Under the pieces are notes generated by a model, which had not been told where the DNA came from, searched no databases, and saw nothing but the letters and a program-made list of their open reading frames with translations. Below, one piece after another: positions 8,793 through 18,116 of a stretch of 64,000 bases of DNA. Each line of letters starts with the position of its first letter. Position 1 is the stretch's first letter. A program made the position numbers and the translations under genes. The DNA is from Labilibaculum manganireducens (GTDB lineage Bacteria > Bacteroidota > Bacteroidia > Bacteroidales > Marinifilaceae), in the NCBI RefSeq assembly GCF_002843385.1, contig NZ_MVDE01000011.1, positions 1-64,000 of the forward strand, read 5' to 3'.

Positions 8793-8822
8793 AAATGGCT
8801 GTTTTCAATAAAACAGCCATTT
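8793..8822. terminator. bidirectional terminator
   Basis: A perfect 13-bp inverted repeat (AAATGGCTGTTTT and its complement, loop CAAT) between the convergent YchJ-like and ACT-like genes. Confidence 0.9.
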
Positions 8823-8838
8823 CCATTAAAATATATTT

Positions 8839-9498
8839 CTAATTCTTTCCCATATTCTTCAGTACAGAAAAAGTTTTGTCGATATCAGTATCATTTACAA
8901 CAAGAGTAAATTCATTTGTGGTTGAGATTACTTCACGAATGTTGATGCCGGCCCATGCGATATTCTTAAGTATAAAATAGTAAAAGCCAAGCTGTTGACT
9001 GTTTGTTGAAGGTAATTTTAATGTAACAGATGATAAATCTTCACTTTTACTTACGAGCATTTCAGTACTAAATACTTGTTCTACTTTTTCTCTTAAAGTA
9101 TTGCTTACAACTAAATTAGATTCGAAAACCCCCTGAACCATGGTGTAGAAAAATTCCTGATTAGGACCAATAGATTTTAACAATTCTGTGTGTTTTTCAA
9201 TCAGGGTATTTGAGTTTTTATAGGTAAAATCGACTAATTGTGAGCGAACAATAATATCACCTACATTGGTAATAACTTCCTTTAAACCTGGATTGATTTT
9301 CACTTCCAGACTTGGAGCTAACCTGTTCAGGGCCATGATTATTGCACCGAGTTTAACCGGCTTTTTTACGCTCTGTTCAACCTGATCCTGAATTTTACGT
9401 GCCAATGACGAAATGTTTATTAAACCATCTACCAAAGCTTCTGCCAAAAAGGGTTGTGAGCTAACTATTTTTTCTACAACTTGTGGAATTGTTATCAT
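8839..9498 (-). CDS. hypothetical protein with ACT-like C-terminal domain, divergent from dapA
   Basis: About 219 residues from the ATG at 9498 (MITIPQVVEKIV); an in-frame ATG at 9525 would add nine residues, and neither has a clear ribosome site. The first two thirds are helical. The C-terminal part (about 155-219 of this frame: SVTLKLPSTNSQQLGFYYFILKNIAWAGINIREVIST...DKTFSVLKNM) has the beta-alpha-beta pattern of aspartokinase-type ACT domains, including the 'I-A-W-A-G-I-N-I-x-E-V' segment. ACT domains bind amino acids. It stands back to back with dapA of the lysine pathway, so a role in sensing lysine or aspartate-family amino acids is reasonable inference. Confidence 0.65.
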   Translation of the reverse strand: MITIPQVVEKIVSSQPFLAEALVDGLINISSLARKIQDQVEQSVKKPVKLGAIIMALNRLAPSLEVKINPGLKEVITNVGDIIVRSQLVDFTYKNSNTLIEKHTELLKSIGPNQEFFYTMVQGVFESNLVVSNTLREKVEQVFSTEMLVSKSEDLSSVTLKLPSTNSQQLGFYYFILKNIAWAGINIREVISTTNEFTLVVNDTDIDKTFSVLKNMGKN

Positions 9499-9581
9499 GA
9501 ATTGAAGTTTGTGTTGAAAAACCATACAAAGATGTTCAAAAATTAACAGAATGTAGAATTAATGAATAAATTTTCTAAAAA

Positions 9582-9613
9582 TTTCGTTCATTTTATTGTA
9601 GAATCTATATTTG
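9582..9613 (+). promoter_or_regulatory. Bacteroidota-type promoter of dapA
   Basis: TATATTTG (9606-9613) fits TAnnTTTG. TTTC, one base off TTTG, lies 20 bases upstream at 9582-9585. The dapA ATG is 58 bases downstream, behind AAGGAG. Confidence 0.65.
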
Positions 9614-9670
9614 CAGCCGTTAACAAAATCTTGCGGATGTCTGCAAGTAATAATCAAGGAGTATATATAA

Positions 9671-10558
9671 ATGAGAAAAGCTTGGCAAGGATCTATTGTT
9701 GCTATTGTAACACCTTTTAATATTGATGGTAGTATTGATTATACTGCTTTTGATAATTTGATTGATTTTCATTTGAAAAATGAAACTGACGGAATTGTAG
9801 TTTGCGGAACCACTGGGGAAGCTGCCACTCTTACTAAAATGGAGTATGCGGAACTAATTAAACATACAGTTGAAAAGGTGAATAAACGAATTCCGGTAAT
9901 AGCGGGTTCCGGAACAAATTCAACATCCGAAGCAATTGAAAATTCTTGCCTGGCTGAATCTTTGGGTGTTGATGCAATTTTGGTTGTGTCGCCTTATTAC
10001 AACAAACCAACAAGAAAGGGTTTGAAAGATTATTTCTCTCAAATTTCTACAGCGGTTACTGTTCCAATTATTCTTTATAATGTACCTGGAAGAACCGCCG
10101 GCAACATTCCTGCTGATTTGGTTGTGGAATTAGCAACGGAATTTGAAAATATCGTGGGTATCAAAGAGGCATCCGGGAACTTAGAGCAAATGGCTTGTAT
10201 CTTGAGAGATAAACCATCTGATTTTATGGTTTTTTCGGGCGATGATGCTTTGGCTTTTCAAGCTGTTTGTATGGGAGCAGATGGAGTTATTTCAGTTGTT
10301 GCCAATTTAATCCCTAAGGAATTTCATAATTTAATGTTGGCAGCCTCTAAGGGTGATCTGGCTAAATCAAAAGAAATTTATTTTAAATATCTGAGATTAA
10401 TTCAATTGTGTTTTATCGAGTCGAACCCAATACCTGTGAAAACAGGTTTGGCAATAATGAATAAGTTAAGCGAAGAGTTTAGATCTCCTATGTCTGTAAT
10501 GATGGATGAAAATAGAATTTTATTGGTAAATGAAATAACCAAATTGAAAATGATTTAA
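9671..10558 (+). CDS. dapA: 4-hydroxy-tetrahydrodipicolinate synthase
   Basis: 295 residues, the usual length. It condenses pyruvate with aspartate semialdehyde in lysine and diaminopimelate synthesis (cytoplasm). Visible signatures: GTTGEAATL (46-54), YYNKPTRKGL (109-118) with the family tyrosine, YNVPGRTA (136-143) with the catalytic Tyr and the substrate-binding Arg, and GIKEASGN with Schiff-base Lys165. A good ribosome site (AAGGAG) precedes the ATG. A single-gene unit closed by a terminator at 10585-10605. Confidence 0.97.
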   Translation: MRKAWQGSIVAIVTPFNIDGSIDYTAFDNLIDFHLKNETDGIVVCGTTGEAATLTKMEYAELIKHTVEKVNKRIPVIAGSGTNSTSEAIENSCLAESLGVDAILVVSPYYNKPTRKGLKDYFSQISTAVTVPIILYNVPGRTAGNIPADLVVELATEFENIVGIKEASGNLEQMACILRDKPSDFMVFSGDDALAFQAVCMGADGVISVVANLIPKEFHNLMLAASKGDLAKSKEIYFKYLRLIQLCFIESNPIPVKTGLAIMNKLSEEFRSPMSVMMDENRILLVNEITKLKMI

Positions 10559-10965
10559 ATAGTTAAAGCTATTAATTGAATATAGAGCCACTTTTTAAGT
10601 GGCTCTTTTGTTTTGGAAAATTATCATTTTTTTGGTGCTGTATTTTACTGTGATGTAGTGGAATAAGCTTATCTGGAACTGAGCTTCGACTTTCGTTTGA
10701 TAAGGAAAAACAGCTTTGTTTTTAAAAATTACAATGATAAATTGAAACCAATCAGATGATAATAAGTACAAGAGCTTAGAATCACAGTGTTTTTCAATAT
10801 AGAGAAGATTGCTTAAATTTAAATTCATTTGGCAGGAATGCTTAATGAAAGCGATTATATATTTAAAGAATTTGTTGATAAAATGCTCTGATTATTGCAG
10901 CAAAAGTTGTCATTTTATTAATAAATTTAGATGTTATAAATTGATTTAAAGGAAGTTTGCCAAAT
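10559..10965. other. intergenic stretch after dapA
   Basis: About 400 bp. It begins with the dapA terminator and then holds AT-rich sequence without a convincing gene; the short open frame on the minus strand here has no start signal or recognisable product. A ribosome site (AAAGGAAG, 10948-10955) near the end serves the next gene. Confidence 0.5.
10585..10605 (+). terminator. dapA terminator
   Basis: GAGCCACTT and its complement with a 3-nt loop, followed by TTTTG TTTT. Confidence 0.9.
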
Positions 10966-11748
10966 ATGAATAAAGATTTACTCTTTGCCTTAATTCAAAA
11001 TCCCTACTTAATTCCTGGTATTTATAATTATTGTGATGGTTGGTGTGAAAGATGCAGTTTTACCGGTAATTGTCTTAATTATAAAATGATGGAAGAGGGT
11101 GTGCCTGATTTAGATGTTTCTAATACCGATGCTTCTTCAGCAATGGATAATCTGGATGAGATGTTTCAGTTAAGTATGGAGTTGCTGAAGCAAGCAGCAA
11201 AGGATTTAGGAATGGAAATGCCTGAACAGGATGAAGATTTTGATGCTGAAGAAGAAGAGAAAAAAGATGACTTGATATTTAAAGGCCAAATAATGAGACA
11301 GGCCGATAAATATTCTGAATTGGTAGACCAATGGTTTGCCGAATTTGAAGCACTCCTTTTTGTAGGAAGTGTTAGTCTCAAAGAGTTACTGGACTATAAG
11401 GATGAAGAGGAGATGAGTGAAATTGAAAAAACAGTTTTTAATTCTTATGAGATAATTCGCTGGTATCAGTTTATTATTCCGAGCAAACTCTTTCGCTCAC
11501 TTAGAAGTAAGACAAATACAGAAGAAACAGGGAATGAATTTTACAAACATGACAGTATTGCATCTGGTAAAGTAGCATTGCTGTCCATTGATGAATCGAT
11601 TAAGGCCTGGACTTGTTTTATGCAGAAATTTCCTGAAACAGAGGATCGAATGCTGCCATTGTTACTGATACTTTCAGGTTTACGGACTATAGTCGAGAAG
11701 GTATTCCCCGAATCAAGAGATTTTATAAGACCAGGTTTCGATATCTAA
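10966..11748 (+). CDS. hypothetical protein with N-terminal four-Cys cluster
   Basis: 260 residues from the ATG at 10966 (ten bases after GGAAG); an in-frame TTG at 10957 is too close to that ribosome site. The N-terminus contains CDGWCERCSFTGNC, a C-x3-C-x2-C-x5-C cluster suited to zinc or an Fe-S centre. A very acidic linker (DEDFDAEEEEKKDD) follows, then a helical C-terminal domain. No membrane segment or signal. I do not recognise a named family. It stands alone and is closed by the terminator at 11851-11877. Confidence 0.65.
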   Translation: MNKDLLFALIQNPYLIPGIYNYCDGWCERCSFTGNCLNYKMMEEGVPDLDVSNTDASSAMDNLDEMFQLSMELLKQAAKDLGMEMPEQDEDFDAEEEEKKDDLIFKGQIMRQADKYSELVDQWFAEFEALLFVGSVSLKELLDYKDEEEMSEIEKTVFNSYEIIRWYQFIIPSKLFRSLRSKTNTEETGNEFYKHDSIASGKVALLSIDESIKAWTCFMQKFPETEDRMLPLLLILSGLRTIVEKVFPESRDFIRPGFDI

Positions 11749-12079
11749 TCAATCCGCAATTGATAGCATCAGATTTTTAAAGCGTTGCATCATATTCAAA
11801 TGAATTTTAGAAGATAGTTTTTATACCAAATAAGAGAGTATATAACGCAAAAAAAGTCGGTAACCAGCCGACTTTTTTTCTACTCACTTTAAACCTTAAT
11901 CTACTATATGAAAAAACTACTTTTTGTTCTTTTGTACATTACAAATGTATGCATGAATCAAGTTAATTGGTCTAAACAAGTGTTAAAGAAGATTAAATCT
12001 TTAATTTAACCTTATTTTAAGATTAAAAACCATTGGATTATTAGTAGAGATTGTTGGATTTTAAACCAGCATTTAAAGT
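11749..12079. other. intergenic stretch with terminator and small inverted repeat
   Basis: About 330 bp holding the terminator at 11851-11877 and, at 11935-11949, a 6-bp inverted repeat (TACATT-ACA-AATGTA) upstream of the large membrane protein gene. That repeat could be an operator but is short enough to be chance. Confidence 0.4.
11851..11877 (+). terminator. intrinsic terminator
   Basis: AAAAAGTCGG and its complement with a 7-nt loop; the A and T runs could also serve the other strand. Confidence 0.85.
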
Positions 12080-14212
12080 TTGTTTGTTAAATTTGTTGAA
12101 ATTCTAAAATTATTAAAATTGAATATCACCATAGTTACCGAATACTCATTATGGTGGGTATTGCCCTTTGCTTTAGTTTCTTTATTACTTATTGTTTTGG
12201 TTTATTTTTTCAAAAAACCATACCATAAGGATCTTTCTCTGCCCAAAATCTACATTTTAGCTTTTTTGCGGGGGCTTTCCATTTTATTACTTCTGATACT
12301 ACTGTTGGAACCAAAAATTAAATATGCTTCAGAAAAAATTGAAAAACCATTATTAGTTTTTGCTCAGGACAATTCAAAGTCTCTTAAATTGAATAATGAT
12401 TCTTTATTTTATTTGAATGAATACCCTTCTGAAATAGAAAAATTTCTTGAGACTTTGAATTCTGAATTTGAGATTAAGAAAATTAGTTTTGGAAATAAAG
12501 TAGAGGAACTATCTAATTATAATTATGCCGAGGCGAATACAAATTTTTCAGATTTGTTTCAATTTTTGAAAAACAATTATGGAAATTTAAATAATGTACA
12601 GGTTCTTCTTGCCAGTGATGGTCTTTACAATAAAGGCGGTAATCCCAGATATGATGTACAAGACTTGAATTTTCCGATTCACACATTACAATTGGGGGAC
12701 ACGGCACGCATTGAGGATGTTTCAGTTATATCAGTTAAAACAAATAAATTAGGTTTTATAAAAAGTAAATTACCCGTTAGAATTGGCGTTAAAGCAACTA
12801 ATTTAGATTCGGAATCAATACGATTGAAAATTTACAATGGTTCGGCGAAATTGATTGATGATGAATTTCAGATTAATAACAATTCATTCTTTATCGAAAA
12901 AGATTTTTTTATTACTCCGGAAAAAGCAGGTTTACAGAAGTTTAGGGTAGAAGTAATTGCAACAGGAAAGGAACATTCCAAGAGTAATAATCAATACGAG
13001 TTTGTGGTTGATGTATTTGATAATCAGAGAAAAATAGCAATTTGTTTTGATAAATATCATCCTGACATAGCAGCTATTCAATCGGCGATTAATGAAAATT
13101 TAAATTTTACTGTTGAGTTAATTAATCTTGCACAGAAACAAGCTGATCTTGAGAAATACAATCTGGTAGTTCTGTATCAAATTCCATCTCATCTTAATTC
13201 ATATTCAGGTTTTTTGCAGCAAATTCAACAAAAGGAAATTCCTGTTCTAATGGTTGTTGGAGGCAATTCGGATATAGAAGCTTTAAATAAGTTGAATTTG
13301 GGTGTGAATTTGTTGAGAAATGAAGGTTTATTCTCCGAATCATCTTTTGTTGGAGATGAAACTTTTAACTTGTTTGATTTAAAGAGATCAAAGATGGAAA
13401 TTTTTGAGAAAATGCCGCCCTTGTTATCTCCTTTAGTGAATTGTGAATTTACTTCTGAACATCATATTGTTGGATATCAGAGTATTAAATCAGTACGAAC
13501 GGAAGAACCTCAAATTGTTTTTTCATATACTGATAAACAGAAAATTGCGTGGATTTTTGGTGAGGGAATCTGGCGATGGAAATTGCACTTGTCTCGAATG
13601 AATGATTCTCCTGAAGTATTTTTTGATTTGATCAATAAAATGGTGCAGTATTTATCTTTGAAGATTAATCGTAACCAACTGGTGGTTAACTACCCAAAAA
13701 ATATCTCCGAAGGGGACGAAATTGTATTTGATACTGAGATATACAATAAAAGTTACGAGTTGGTTAATCAGGCGAATTTGGATTTTACCTTGATAAATCA
13801 AGCGGGTAAATCTTTCAACTATAATTTTGAAAAACGCTCAGATAAATACCAATTAAGAATAGGTTCTTTGCCAAAAGGCAATTATTCATTTGTTGTTAAA
13901 ACCCAGGATAGTGAAAATGTTTTGGAGCAAAAGGGACAGTTTATTGTTAGCTTAAACAGTAATGAAGCTAAAAATTTACAGGCCGATCATAAAATACTTT
14001 CGCAAATTTCAAGTTTAACTGGAGGTAAGGTGTTTAAACCTGACGAACAAGCGGAAATGAGAACCAGCATTAAAGAAAATGAGCATTCAAAATCTATTTT
14101 ATCAGAGGAAACGAAATATGGTAATTTAGCTGAGATGCTATTTGTATTAATTATAATTATCATATTAATGATATTGGAATGGTTTTTGAGAAAGTATTGG
14201 TTAGGGATTTAA
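12080..14212 (+). CDS. large VWA/BatA-like membrane protein
   Basis: Up to 710 residues. Two N-terminal membrane helices (about 25-45 and 60-80) are followed by an extracytoplasmic region, a Rossmann-like stretch typical of von Willebrand A-like folds (LLVFAQDNSKSL ... VQVLLASDGLYNKGGNP), beta-rich Ig-like parts, and one C-terminal membrane helix (about 688-706, LAEMLFVLIIIIILMILEWF). This matches a class of Bacteroidota membrane proteins with BatA-like N-termini; role unknown. Oddly, there is no ATG before the first helix. Translation must use a TTG (12080 or 12119) or another codon, and no strong ribosome site is visible. It is followed by a lipoprotein gene 52 bp downstream in the same direction. 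Confidence 0.7.
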   Translation: MFVKFVEILKLLKLNITIVTEYSLWWVLPFALVSLLLIVLVYFFKKPYHKDLSLPKIYILAFLRGLSILLLLILLLEPKIKYASEKIEKPLLVFAQDNSKSLKLNNDSLFYLNEYPSEIEKFLETLNSEFEIKKISFGNKVEELSNYNYAEANTNFSDLFQFLKNNYGNLNNVQVLLASDGLYNKGGNPRYDVQDLNFPIHTLQLGDTARIEDVSVISVKTNKLGFIKSKLPVRIGVKATNLDSESIRLKIYNGSAKLIDDEFQINNNSFFIEKDFFITPEKAGLQKFRVEVIATGKEHSKSNNQYEFVVDVFDNQRKIAICFDKYHPDIAAIQSAINENLNFTVELINLAQKQADLEKYNLVVLYQIPSHLNSYSGFLQQIQQKEIPVLMVVGGNSDIEALNKLNLGVNLLRNEGLFSESSFVGDETFNLFDLKRSKMEIFEKMPPLLSPLVNCEFTSEHHIVGYQSIKSVRTEEPQIVFSYTDKQKIAWIFGEGIWRWKLHLSRMNDSPEVFFDLINKMVQYLSLKINRNQLVVNYPKNISEGDEIVFDTEIYNKSYELVNQANLDFTLINQAGKSFNYNFEKRSDKYQLRIGSLPKGNYSFVVKTQDSENVLEQKGQFIVSLNSNEAKNLQADHKILSQISSLTGGKVFKPDEQAEMRTSIKENEHSKSILSEETKYGNLAEMLFVLIIIIILMILEWFLRKYWLGI

Positions 14213-14264
14213 ATCTGAAATTGAAAAAAATCAAACGAATTAATCGTAATCAGCAGTAAAATAT

Positions 14265-15293
14265 ATGAAAAGGATATTTTTAATTGTCACCTCATTATTT
14301 TTATTATCATCTTGTCAAACTCTTTCATTGTACAGTTTTCAAGGACTTAATGCGCCAAAAATTTTAATTCCTGCTGATGTGAAAACAATAGGCTTTGTTG
14401 ATAGAAATACCAGTTTTAAGATTGATACTGTGAGTCAGTATTATCTTATAAATAGTACTCTTTTAACTGATACAACAGATTACTCTACAGATATTTCGAC
14501 GAATTGCTATTTGGGTTTTACTGAGAACTTATCGGAGTATTTAGCCATGGATTCTATTCCATTTATTCAGTTGGATAAAAAGGAAATATCAGGTGACAGA
14601 GATTATACACCAATGAAATGGGAACTTGTTGACAGTATCTGCGAGAGTAATGGATCTGATATTTTAATCTGTTTGGAGGATGTACAGTTATATAATAAAT
14701 ACACAGTATTTGAAGACATACTGAATTATGGGATTACTGATGCGAATTATTTTGCTGTATGGAGGATCTATGATCCCTTAAAACAGACATATCTGGATGA
14801 ACAAATCGTAATTGACAGTTTGTTTTCGGAAGTTACATCGCCTTCGTACAATCGGTTAATAGAAGAAAAACTGCCCAAAAGAAAAGATCTTTTTAAGGAT
14901 GTTTCTTATGAAATTGGAAATCAATATGCAGATATGCTTGCACCTAAATGGATTGATATTACTAGAAAGTATTTTGCCTCCGGAGATGATCGTTTAGCCA
15001 TTTCAAAATATTATATTGATCAGGGGGATTGGGAGACTCCAATTTCGTTATGGACTGAGATTTCAGATGAAAAAGATGATAAACTTGCAGGAAGAGCTTC
15101 TTATAATTTAGCTGTGGCGTACGAAATTAAAGAAGATTATGTGCAGGCAAATCGTTGGATTCGGAAATCAATTTTTCATTATAAAACATTAAAATCTTTG
15201 CCATCCGAATTTAAATTAGTTACAGCATACACATTAGAACTTCTGGAGAGAACCAAAAACAAAGAGAAATTGGATCTTTTTTTTGGAGAGTAA
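14265..15293 (+). CDS. DUF6340-like lipoprotein with TPR-like C-terminus
   Basis: 342 residues with lipobox LLSSC (Cys17). The N-terminal part (ILIPADVKTIGFVDRNTSF ...) is a beta-alpha domain. The C-terminal third is helical with a TPR-like pattern (RASYNLAVAYEIKEDYVQANRWIRKSI). The overall plan resembles the DUF6340 family of Bacteroidota lipoproteins; this is recognition without a search. Probably co-transcribed with the preceding VWA-like gene. Function unknown, envelope location. Confidence 0.65.
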   Translation: MKRIFLIVTSLFLLSSCQTLSLYSFQGLNAPKILIPADVKTIGFVDRNTSFKIDTVSQYYLINSTLLTDTTDYSTDISTNCYLGFTENLSEYLAMDSIPFIQLDKKEISGDRDYTPMKWELVDSICESNGSDILICLEDVQLYNKYTVFEDILNYGITDANYFAVWRIYDPLKQTYLDEQIVIDSLFSEVTSPSYNRLIEEKLPKRKDLFKDVSYEIGNQYADMLAPKWIDITRKYFASGDDRLAISKYYIDQGDWETPISLWTEISDEKDDKLAGRASYNLAVAYEIKEDYVQANRWIRKSIFHYKTLKSLPSEFKLVTAYTLELLERTKNKEKLDLFFGE

Positions 15294-15312
15294 TTTTATT
15301 TTAAAAAAATAT

Positions 15313-15346
15313 ACAAGCCTGATGAGTATTATTCTATCAGGCTTGT
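15313..15346 (+). terminator. intrinsic terminator
   Basis: ACAAGCCTGAT and its perfect complement around a 12-nt loop, then TTTAATTTT. Confidence 0.85.
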
Positions 15347-15382
15347 TTAATTTTGAGATCTCAAATTTTAATACAAAACTAC

Positions 15383-16621
15383 ATGACATCAACAGTGCTG
15401 CTTTATATCATACTGGGAATTTTAACTGCAGATTTTATTTTAGAACGATTTCTTGAATTTCTGAATCATAAGAAATGGTCGCCAATTCTTCCTAAAGCAT
15501 TAGAAGGGATTTACGATCAGGAAAAATATAGTCAGTCACAAAATTATCAGAAGGACAAATTGATGCCTTCGTTAATTTCATCGGGAATTGGTTTCATTGC
15601 CACGGTATTAATGATTAGCCTTGGTGGTTTTGCATGGGTTGATGAGTTCGTCAGGAATTATTTTGAACATCCAATAGCAATTGCTTTAGCCTTTTTTGGT
15701 GTGATTTTGTTTTTTTCCAGTTTACTGGGATTGCCTTTTTCTTACCATTCAACATTTGTAATTGAGGAGAAGTATGGTTTTAACAGAACAAGCTTAAAAA
15801 CTTTTGTATTAGACAAATTGAAAGGCGGATTGCTAAGTATTGTAATTGGCGGTGGCCTATTGGCTTTATTAATATGGATTTATTTGCAGACCACAACAAA
15901 CTTCTGGTGGATGGCGTGGTTGGTAATTGCATTTTTCATGATTTTTATGGCCATGTTTTATTCGTCCTTGTTGGTGCCTTTGTTTAATAAGCAAACACCT
16001 CTGGAAGATGGAGAATTAAAAGATGAGATTAGCAGGTTTGCAGGTAAAGTAGATTTCAAATTGGATAATGTATATGTAATGGACGGTTCTAAACGATCTT
16101 CGAAAGGAAACGCATATTTTAGCGGACTTGGATCAAAAAAGAGAATTGTCCTGTTTGACACATTAATTAATGATCTTACAAAGGAAGAGATTGTTGCGGT
16201 TTTGGCGCATGAAATTGGACACTATAAAAAGAAACATACACTTAGCGGCATATTTTTATCCTTACTGCAAACCGGACTGATGTTTTACATTTTTTCTTTG
16301 ATTATTGCCAATCCCTTACTTTCGGAAGCATTGGGAGCAAAGCAGCAAGGATTTCATTTGGGATTGGTTGCCTTTGGAATTTTGTATTCTCCGATATCAA
16401 CCTTTTTAGGTTTGGGAATGAATATTTTATCACGAAAAAATGAATATGAAGCCGATGATTATGCCTTAAAAAATTATGATGGGAAAGCTTTAGGAGATGC
16501 TTTAAAGAAACTATCTGTTAGTTCTCTTAGCAATTTAACGCCACATCCGGTATATGTGTTTTTTTACTATTCACATCCAAGTCTTTTACAACGATTAAAA
16601 GCATTACAGTTAATAAAATAA
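15383..16621 (+). CDS. M48-family CAAX-prenyl-protease-like (Ste24 type) metallopeptidase
   Basis: 412 residues from the ATG at 15383; the frame is open from a TTG at 15353, but that start would lie inside the preceding terminator's 3' flank. Several membrane helices precede the zinc site HEIGH (276-280, AVLAHEIGHYKKKH) and the third ligand region NEYEADDYA. The layout is that of Ste24/HtpX-like integral-membrane proteases. Bacterial members have proposed roles in membrane-protein quality control; the substrate here is unknown. It lies 4 bp upstream of cinA. Confidence 0.88.
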   Translation: MTSTVLLYIILGILTADFILERFLEFLNHKKWSPILPKALEGIYDQEKYSQSQNYQKDKLMPSLISSGIGFIATVLMISLGGFAWVDEFVRNYFEHPIAIALAFFGVILFFSSLLGLPFSYHSTFVIEEKYGFNRTSLKTFVLDKLKGGLLSIVIGGGLLALLIWIYLQTTTNFWWMAWLVIAFFMIFMAMFYSSLLVPLFNKQTPLEDGELKDEISRFAGKVDFKLDNVYVMDGSKRSSKGNAYFSGLGSKKRIVLFDTLINDLTKEEIVAVLAHEIGHYKKKHTLSGIFLSLLQTGLMFYIFSLIIANPLLSEALGAKQQGFHLGLVAFGILYSPISTFLGLGMNILSRKNEYEADDYALKNYDGKALGDALKKLSVSSLSNLTPHPVYVFFYYSHPSLLQRLKALQLIK

Positions 16622-16625
16622 GCAA

Positions 16626-17864
16626 ATGCAAGCAGAGATAATTACAATTGGTGACGAAATTCTGATTGGTCAAATAGTGGATACCAATTCAGCCTGGATG
16701 GCTAAAGAATTAAATGGAATAGGTATTAATGTAGGGAAAATAACCAGTATATCCGATCAGGAAGCTGATATAGTAAATTCCCTGAAACAGGCAATGGAAA
16801 GAGTTTCCCTTGTTTTAATTACGGGAGGTTTAGGACCCACGAATGATGATATTACTAAAAAGACATTGAGCGATCTTTTTGAAATGAATCTGGTGCAGGA
16901 TGATTTTTTATTTGCTAAAGTGGAACAAAGACTTGGGCAGAGAGGGATTCCTATGAATCGTTTCAATCGGGAACAGGCTTTGGTTCCTGATGGTGCAAGA
17001 ATAATAACCAATAACCATGGTACAGCTCCTTGCATGTGGTTTGAGAAAGATGGTAAGGTAGTTATCTCGATGCCTGGAGTTCCTTTTGAAATGAAGGGAA
17101 TTATGCAGGACGAAATTTTACAATCATTAAAACAACATTTTTCGACACCGGTTATTTTGCACAAAACAGTAATGACTCAAGGTATTGGAGAATCTGTGAT
17201 GGCGGAAATGCTTGAAGATTGGGAAGGAAATTTACCCGCTTGTGTGAAATTGGCATATTTGCCTTCTCCTGGAGTTTTGCGATTACGAATGAGTCTTTCG
17301 GGAGATAATTTGGCAGAATTAGAGAAAATTATAGAGGAGCAGTTGTCTGCGTTGAAAAAAATAATTTCCGCAAATATATTTGGCTATGATGATGAACCCA
17401 TGGAATTGACCGTAGCTAAACTGTTATCCGATAAGGGAAAGACTTTGGGCACAGCAGAGAGCTGTACCGGAGGGAAAATTGCTCACCTAATAACATCTCA
17501 TGCGGGCAGTTCTTCTTATTTTAAAGGCGGTGTGGTAGCATACTCAAATGGAGTGAAGGAAAATATCTTAGGTGTGAATGGTGAGGATTTGGAGAAATAT
17601 GGTGCGGTAAGTCAGCAGGTAGTGGAACAAATGGCTATTGGTGCCAGAAAAGTGCTGAATACCGATTATGCAATTGCAACATCAGGAGTTGCAGGACCCG
17701 ATGGAGGAACTCAGGAAAAGCCGGTTGGAACTGTCTGGATTGCTGTTGCGGGACCCAATGACCTTATTTCTAATCGATTTGATTTGTATAAAAATAGAGA
17801 ACGAAATATTCAGGTGGCATCTTTAAATGCACTAAATATGCTGCGGAATTTACTTCAAAAGTAA
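16626..17864 (+). CDS. cinA: CinA-family protein (nicotinamide-nucleotide amidase type)
   Basis: 412 residues, the usual two-domain length. The N-terminal MoCF-biosynthesis/COG1058 domain (AEIITIGDEILIGQIVDTNSAW, TGGLGPTNDD) is followed by the C-terminal CinA amidase domain (GKTLGTAESCTGGKIAHLIT, VAGPDGGTQEKPVGTVW). Family members hydrolyse NMN and/or ADP-ribose in pyridine-nucleotide recycling. The gene starts 4 bp after the protease stop, so the two are co-transcribed, and is closed by the terminator at 17890-17914. Confidence 0.93.
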   Translation: MQAEIITIGDEILIGQIVDTNSAWMAKELNGIGINVGKITSISDQEADIVNSLKQAMERVSLVLITGGLGPTNDDITKKTLSDLFEMNLVQDDFLFAKVEQRLGQRGIPMNRFNREQALVPDGARIITNNHGTAPCMWFEKDGKVVISMPGVPFEMKGIMQDEILQSLKQHFSTPVILHKTVMTQGIGESVMAEMLEDWEGNLPACVKLAYLPSPGVLRLRMSLSGDNLAELEKIIEEQLSALKKIISANIFGYDDEPMELTVAKLLSDKGKTLGTAESCTGGKIAHLITSHAGSSSYFKGGVVAYSNGVKENILGVNGEDLEKYGAVSQQVVEQMAIGARKVLNTDYAIATSGVAGPDGGTQEKPVGTVWIAVAGPNDLISNRFDLYKNRERNIQVASLNALNMLRNLLQK

Positions 17865-17889
17865 AGGATAATATTGTTTTTATATTGAG

Positions 17890-17914
17890 AGGCTTTCCGT
17901 TTAGTGGAGAGCCT
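17890..17914 (+). terminator. cinA terminator
   Basis: AGGCTTTCC pairs with GGAGAGCCT (one G-U) around a 7-nt loop and is followed by seven T. Confidence 0.88.
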
Positions 17915-18058
17915 TTTTTTTATCAATTTTGAATGTGATACATTTCACTTTTACCAAATTTAGTATTGCAATTGGTATCCTAAATATCTAAATTTCAGTT
18001 ACTATAAATAAAATCAAAGTTAAGATAAAAATATATTAAAGCTACAAACATGTAGATA

Positions 18059-18090
18059 TTTGGATATATGGATATTGTTGTTTAGATTTG
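18059..18090 (+). promoter_or_regulatory. promoter of the tolC-adaptor-RND operon
   Basis: TTTG (18059-18062), 20 bases, then TAGATTTG (18083-18090): a full match to the Bacteroidota consensus. The predicted start of RNA near 18097 rules out the upstream TTG start of the frame and supports the ATG at 18117. Confidence 0.8.
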
Positions 18091-18116
18091 AATCGAAATT
18101 AAAAGAACAAATAAAT

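Noticed and set aside
10595-10828. 77-residue minus-strand open frame after dapA
   Set aside because: It overlaps the dapA terminator, has no ribosome site, an odd composition and no recognisable family.
18060-18116. Start of the TolC-type protein at the upstream TTG
   Set aside because: It would lie inside the promoter and in front of the signal peptide.
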